A stretch of 27,666 bases of DNA from Leadbetterella sp964489955 (lineage in GTDB: Bacteria; Bacteroidota; Bacteroidia; Cytophagales; Spirosomataceae): positions 1 to 27,666 of the forward strand of contig CAZBAV010000059.1 of NCBI GenBank assembly GCA_964489955.1, written 5' to 3'. Shown here piece by piece: positions 24,760 to 27,666 of this stretch (its first letter is position 1; the number at the start of each line of letters is the position of its first letter). Both the position numbers and the translations under genes were made by a program. A model generated the notes under the pieces. That model did not search any database. It was not told the origin of the DNA and saw only the letters and a program-made list of their open reading frames with translations.

Positions 24760-25560
24760 CTACTTGGACAACTCTTTTGCTCGCTTTTCGGCACTGAGTA
24801 TACCCTTAACCAAAATATCTCCAAGCCCCTCCTCTCCAAAGGTTTTAAGTGCTGCTTCTGTAGTTCCTCCTTTAGATGCCACAGCAGTAATTAATTCATC
24901 AAGGCTTTTTTCTGCGTTATTAATAAGATGGTAAGAGCCCAACATCGTTTGTTTTACCAATAGACGTGCCATTCCCTCATCAAAGCCCATACTTCTACCC
25001 GCTTCTACCATGTGTTTTACAATGTAATAGAAATAAGCTGGACCACTACCACTAAGTGCCGTAATGGCATCTATCATATCTTCGTCTTCTACATAAACAG
25101 AGCGTCCAGTAGCGTTAATTAGATTCTCTACTTTGAGTAATTTCTGAAAATCTACTCCTTCTGCTGCAGTATACCCTGTAATACCCTGACCTAACATAGC
25201 TGGGGTATTGGGCATAGCCCTAACTACATTTTTATGATTCAAGTCTGCTTGTATACGTTCTATTGGTATCCCTGCCATAATAGACAATACCAACTGCTGG
25301 CTGGAAAGATTTGGTTTAAGCTCTTCTGCCACCACCTTAAAGTCCTGGGGTTTAACAGATAAAATTACCAAGTCATAATTCTGCAAAGATTCATTTACGG
25401 TACTAACTACCACGCCTTCCTTTTCGGCTCCTAGAGCTTCACAACGTTCTGCACTTTTTTCAATCAGTAGAAGATCCTCCTTTTTTACTAAATCGTATTG
25501 TACAAAAGAACGGGCAAAGGCCATGCCCATATTACCACAACCTACTATTGCTATTTTCAT
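24760..25560 (-). CDS. proC: Pyrroline-5-carboxylate reductase
   Basis: This 266-residue enzyme makes proline from pyrroline-5-carboxylate with NAD(P)H. It begins with a Rossmann motif, IVGCGNMGMAFARSF. It has VRAMPNTPAMLGQGITG in the middle and the C-terminal dimer domain signature ALSGSGPAYFYYIV, then KQTMLGSYHLI and VASKGGTTEAAL. Length is normal. Its ATG overlaps the stop of the upstream TlpA gene (ATGA, 25557-25560), so it is probably translationally coupled to that secreted protein. An Lrp-type gene follows on the same strand. Confidence 0.96.
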   Translation of the reverse strand: MKIAIVGCGNMGMAFARSFVQYDLVKKEDLLLIEKSAERCEALGAEKEGVVVSTVNESLQNYDLVILSVKPQDFKVVAEELKPNLSSQQLVLSIMAGIPIERIQADLNHKNVVRAMPNTPAMLGQGITGYTAAEGVDFQKLLKVENLINATGRSVYVEDEDMIDAITALSGSGPAYFYYIVKHMVEAGRSMGFDEGMARLLVKQTMLGSYHLINNAEKSLDELITAVASKGGTTEAALKTFGEEGLGDILVKGILSAEKRAKELSK

Positions 25561-26690
25561 TTGTCAAACCATTGGCTAATTTCATCTACTACTCCTTGTT
25601 CAGAACCAGCATAACCTAAACTTTTATACAAAAACTTACCTTCCTCATCTACAAAAAACTTAGCTGGTATACTTCCCACTCCATACATCCGTGATGTTGG
25701 ACTACCTACGTCCATTAATGTATTAAGAAAACCCAATTCTCTTGAATCCACAAACTTTTTTACGCTACTAAATGCCTGATCTTGGGGGACTCTTTCAAAT
25801 GTATGAACAAAAAGAAATGCTACGTCATCTCTCTCCGCATATTTATCCATAGCTAATTTCATACCGGGGAAAGACATAATACAAGGACCACACCATGTAG
25901 CCCAAAAGTCTATCACTACCCTCTTACCCCTGTAATCAGAAAGCTTTACAGTTTTCCCGTCAAGAGTTTTAAGCTCAAAGTCCGGGGCTTCTACACCCGG
26001 TTGACCCATACGACCTTCATTTACCATTTGCATAAAAAAATTAGCAAACTGCCCTTTTTTTCCTTCTGCCTTTATTTGCTCTGCCAGTGTTATGAAGTAA
26101 GGCATAGACACGTCCTTATTTAAGAAGTTATTAGCAGCCAATAAGCCCGCTGCCGAGGTCCCTAGTGACTGAACCTTGGGCAATATTGTCTCATTGTGCT
26201 TCTTTAGCAAAACAAGATAACTCTCACGCAACTTTTCCCTCTCCGCATCATTAGAACTCCTAGAAAATTTATCATTAATAGCCTTAACATCCTTGTCAAA
26301 AGCAAAATGACTAGTTTGTAATTCATTAAAAACAACCATGTTAGGCAAGCCATTAATACGCACAGACGCAGGCTTATCATCAGTTGTTATGCCATCAGCA
26401 AAAACTTCAAACTCTTCTCCTCCGTCTAATATTAATCCTACTACCTGCTCGTTAGATATTTTTAATTGGTAAATTCCAGGCTCTGGAATAACGGTAGATA
26501 ACGTAACTTCTTGACCTTCTATTTTTACACTATCTATAGGAGCCCCAAAACCACGGTCATTTATCCGTTCCAGGTACACCTTTCCATTAGCTTCTTTATT
26601 GGCTATCTTTAGTTTAATATTTACCGGGCCAACCTGACCAAATGTAGCAAGCGAAGCCATAAATAATAAACCTACTAGAAAATGTTTCAT
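25557..26690 (-). CDS. DUF4369-TlpA periplasmic thioredoxin-like protein
   Basis: This 377-residue protein has a signal peptide (VGLLFMASLATFGQ, no lipobox Cys). A DUF4369-like beta domain follows (about 24-115: KVYLERINDRGFGAPIDSVKI). A helical linker leads to a TlpA/AhpC-type thioredoxin fold (about 230-377) with VVIDFWATWCGPC (C267, C270) and the cis-Pro loop GVGSIPAKFFVDEEGK. It should reduce disulfides in the periplasm. It overlaps proC by 4 bp, an odd functional pairing. The gap from gatB is 31 bp on the same strand, so a gatB-tlpA-proC transcript is plausible. Confidence 0.9.
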   Translation of the reverse strand: MKHFLVGLLFMASLATFGQVGPVNIKLKIANKEANGKVYLERINDRGFGAPIDSVKIEGQEVTLSTVIPEPGIYQLKISNEQVVGLILDGGEEFEVFADGITTDDKPASVRINGLPNMVVFNELQTSHFAFDKDVKAINDKFSRSSNDAEREKLRESYLVLLKKHNETILPKVQSLGTSAAGLLAANNFLNKDVSMPYFITLAEQIKAEGKKGQFANFFMQMVNEGRMGQPGVEAPDFELKTLDGKTVKLSDYRGKRVVIDFWATWCGPCIMSFPGMKLAMDKYAERDDVAFLFVHTFERVPQDQAFSSVKKFVDSRELGFLNTLMDVGSPTSRMYGVGSIPAKFFVDEEGKFLYKSLGYAGSEQGVVDEISQWFDK

Positions 26691-26721
26691 TATATCCTAA
26701 TTTTAATATTTCAAACCTAAG

Positions 26722-27666
26722 TCAGGTCAGTTTTTCAAGCATGATACGGTTAACTTCTTTAGGGTCTGCAGAGCCACCTGACAACTTCATCACCTCACCA
26801 ACAAACATCCCCAAAAGACCTTTCTTCCCTTTTTTAAACTCAATTACCTTTGCTTCATGCTTAGCAATAACCTCGTCTACCAACACTCCCAAACTACCTG
26901 TATCTTTATTTTGCAACAGTCCATTTGACTCCGCTAACGATATAACGCTTACCTGCGGTGTTATAATTAACAGTTCCATTAACTTTTGTGCTGCTGTATT
27001 ACTCACATTCCCAGCTTCTATCTCGTCTACCAGTTCTGCCAGCTTACCCGGTAGTATCGGAAAATCTGACAAAGATGTTCTATTATCATTCAAGTACGCC
27101 TTCACCGAGCCTAAAAGCCAGTTTGCTACCGCCTTATGGTTAGAGGTAACCTTAGCAGAATCAAAAAAGTATGTAACCAAATCTCTCTCTTCAGAAAGCA
27201 AATAAGCTTGTTCTTCAGAAAGAGCGAATTTATCTACCAAGGTTCCAAAAAGCTCATATGGTAACATCGGCGTGTTTTCTTTGGTAAACTCCAACTCCAC
27301 ATCAGATATTATCACCGGAGCCAAATCCGGTTCTGGAAAATAACGGTAATCATTAGCTGTTTCTTTCTCACGCATACCTACAGTCTTTCCTGTTTCCGGT
27401 ATAAAACTTCGGGTTTCTTGTAAAACTTTCCCTCCCGATACTAAAACCGCTGTTTGTCTCTCTATCTCATATTCTGCAGCACGCTGCAAAAAACGCATGG
27501 AGTTCATGTTCTTTATCTCAACTTTCGTTCCTAAAGTTTCATCGCCTTTGGGTTTTAGAGAAACATTTAAATCTGCCCTCAGAGAACCCTCCTCCATATT
27601 GCCATCACTAATACCCAGAAAACGTACAATTTTTCGTATTTCTCCTAAATAGCCCGCAGCCTCTTC
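26722..27666 (-). CDS. gatB: Aspartyl/glutamyl-tRNA amidotransferase subunit B, 5' truncated
   Basis: The minus frame is open from the window end (27666) to the stop at 26722, 314 residues; the N-terminal third is outside. The visible part starts in the conserved EEAAGYLGEIRKIVRFLGISD, continues with NMEEGSLRADLNVS and KVEIKNMNSMRFLQRA, then ANDYRYFPEPDLAPV. The C-terminal helical and YqeY-like tail ends with GMFVGEVMKLSGGSADP. GatB holds the kinase active site of GatCAB, which converts Glu-tRNA-Gln or Asp-tRNA-Asn by transamidation; it therefore goes with the lack of GlnRS or AsnRS in such cells. The gene is followed by the secreted TlpA. Confidence 0.97.
   Translation of the reverse strand, partial: EEAAGYLGEIRKIVRFLGISDGNMEEGSLRADLNVSLKPKGDETLGTKVEIKNMNSMRFLQRAAEYEIERQTAVLVSGGKVLQETRSFIPETGKTVGMREKETANDYRYFPEPDLAPVIISDVELEFTKENTPMLPYELFGTLVDKFALSEEQAYLLSEERDLVTYFFDSAKVTSNHKAVANWLLGSVKAYLNDNRTSLSDFPILPGKLAELVDEIEAGNVSNTAAQKLMELLIITPQVSVISLAESNGLLQNKDTGSLGVLVDEVIAKHEAKVIEFKKGKKGLLGMFVGEVMKLSGGSADPKEVNRIMLEKLT

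Noticed and set aside
26741..27205. 154-residue plus frame opposite gatB
   Set aside because: Antisense shadow of a strongly conserved gene; Ser/Pro/Phe-rich composition is typical of such a reading.

Overview
The window reads as chromosomal DNA of a member of the Bacteroidota, probably a Cytophagales- or Flavobacteriia-like aerobe or microaerobe. This is inferred from several signs. The cbb3 oxidase has a fused CcoN-CcoO subunit and a one-heme CcoP. There are several secreted TlpA/DUF4369-type thioredoxins. A GH92 lipoprotein and DUF2853, DUF4126 and HsdR-N-like proteins are present. Promoters fit the Bacteroidota TTTG/TAnnTTTG pattern, SD signals are weak and the DNA is AT-rich. I see no IS element, CRISPR array, tRNA, rRNA or prophage gene.

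Layout. Positions 1-1458 hold the 3' part of a secreted M61 peptidase gene that is open at the window edge. Positions 1459-2027 are a non-coding stretch with several inverted repeats and, 75 bp before ccoN, a perfect dyad with CRP/FNR geometry. Positions 2028-7725 are a compact cbb3 oxidase operon: ccoNO, ccoQ, ccoP, ccoG, ccoH and a TauE/SafE-like membrane protein. It meets DUF2853 and an outer-membrane barrel-like gene (minus strand) at a bidirectional terminator. A 56-residue membrane protein with a canonical promoter and terminator follows at 9136-9306, then a phosphohexomutase (9472-11235) overlapping a convergent HsdR-N-like gene.

Positions 11904-15569 (minus) are a thioredoxin-lipoprotein cluster. 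It has one intact TlpA-like gene and one split by a frameshift at an A8 run that is also a textbook -1 slippery heptamer. Between them lie remains of two further decayed TlpA C-termini. Positions 15831-18423 (plus) carry a secreted protein of unknown function and a LytS/LytTR two-component pair. They converge on a GH92 mannosidase (18462-20735) and argS (20890-22656), both minus. yicC and a DUF4126 gene run plus (22729-24195). The minus-strand block to the end holds an Lrp/AsnC regulator, proC overlapped by a DUF4369-TlpA gene, and the C-terminal two-thirds of gatB, open at the right edge.

How the parts fit. The cbb3 operon encodes the high-affinity terminal oxidase with assembly and copper-handling partners, but not CcoI or CcoS. 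The thioredoxin-like lipoproteins and the TlpA linked to proC are envelope redox proteins. The rest is housekeeping: translation (argS, gatB), proline synthesis (proC), sugar-phosphate metabolism and RNA turnover (yicC). No clear new defence or mobile system was found. The least ordinary signals are the slippery split TlpA lipoprotein, the decayed thioredoxin array, the oxidase operator and the repeat-rich spacer at 1507-1724.
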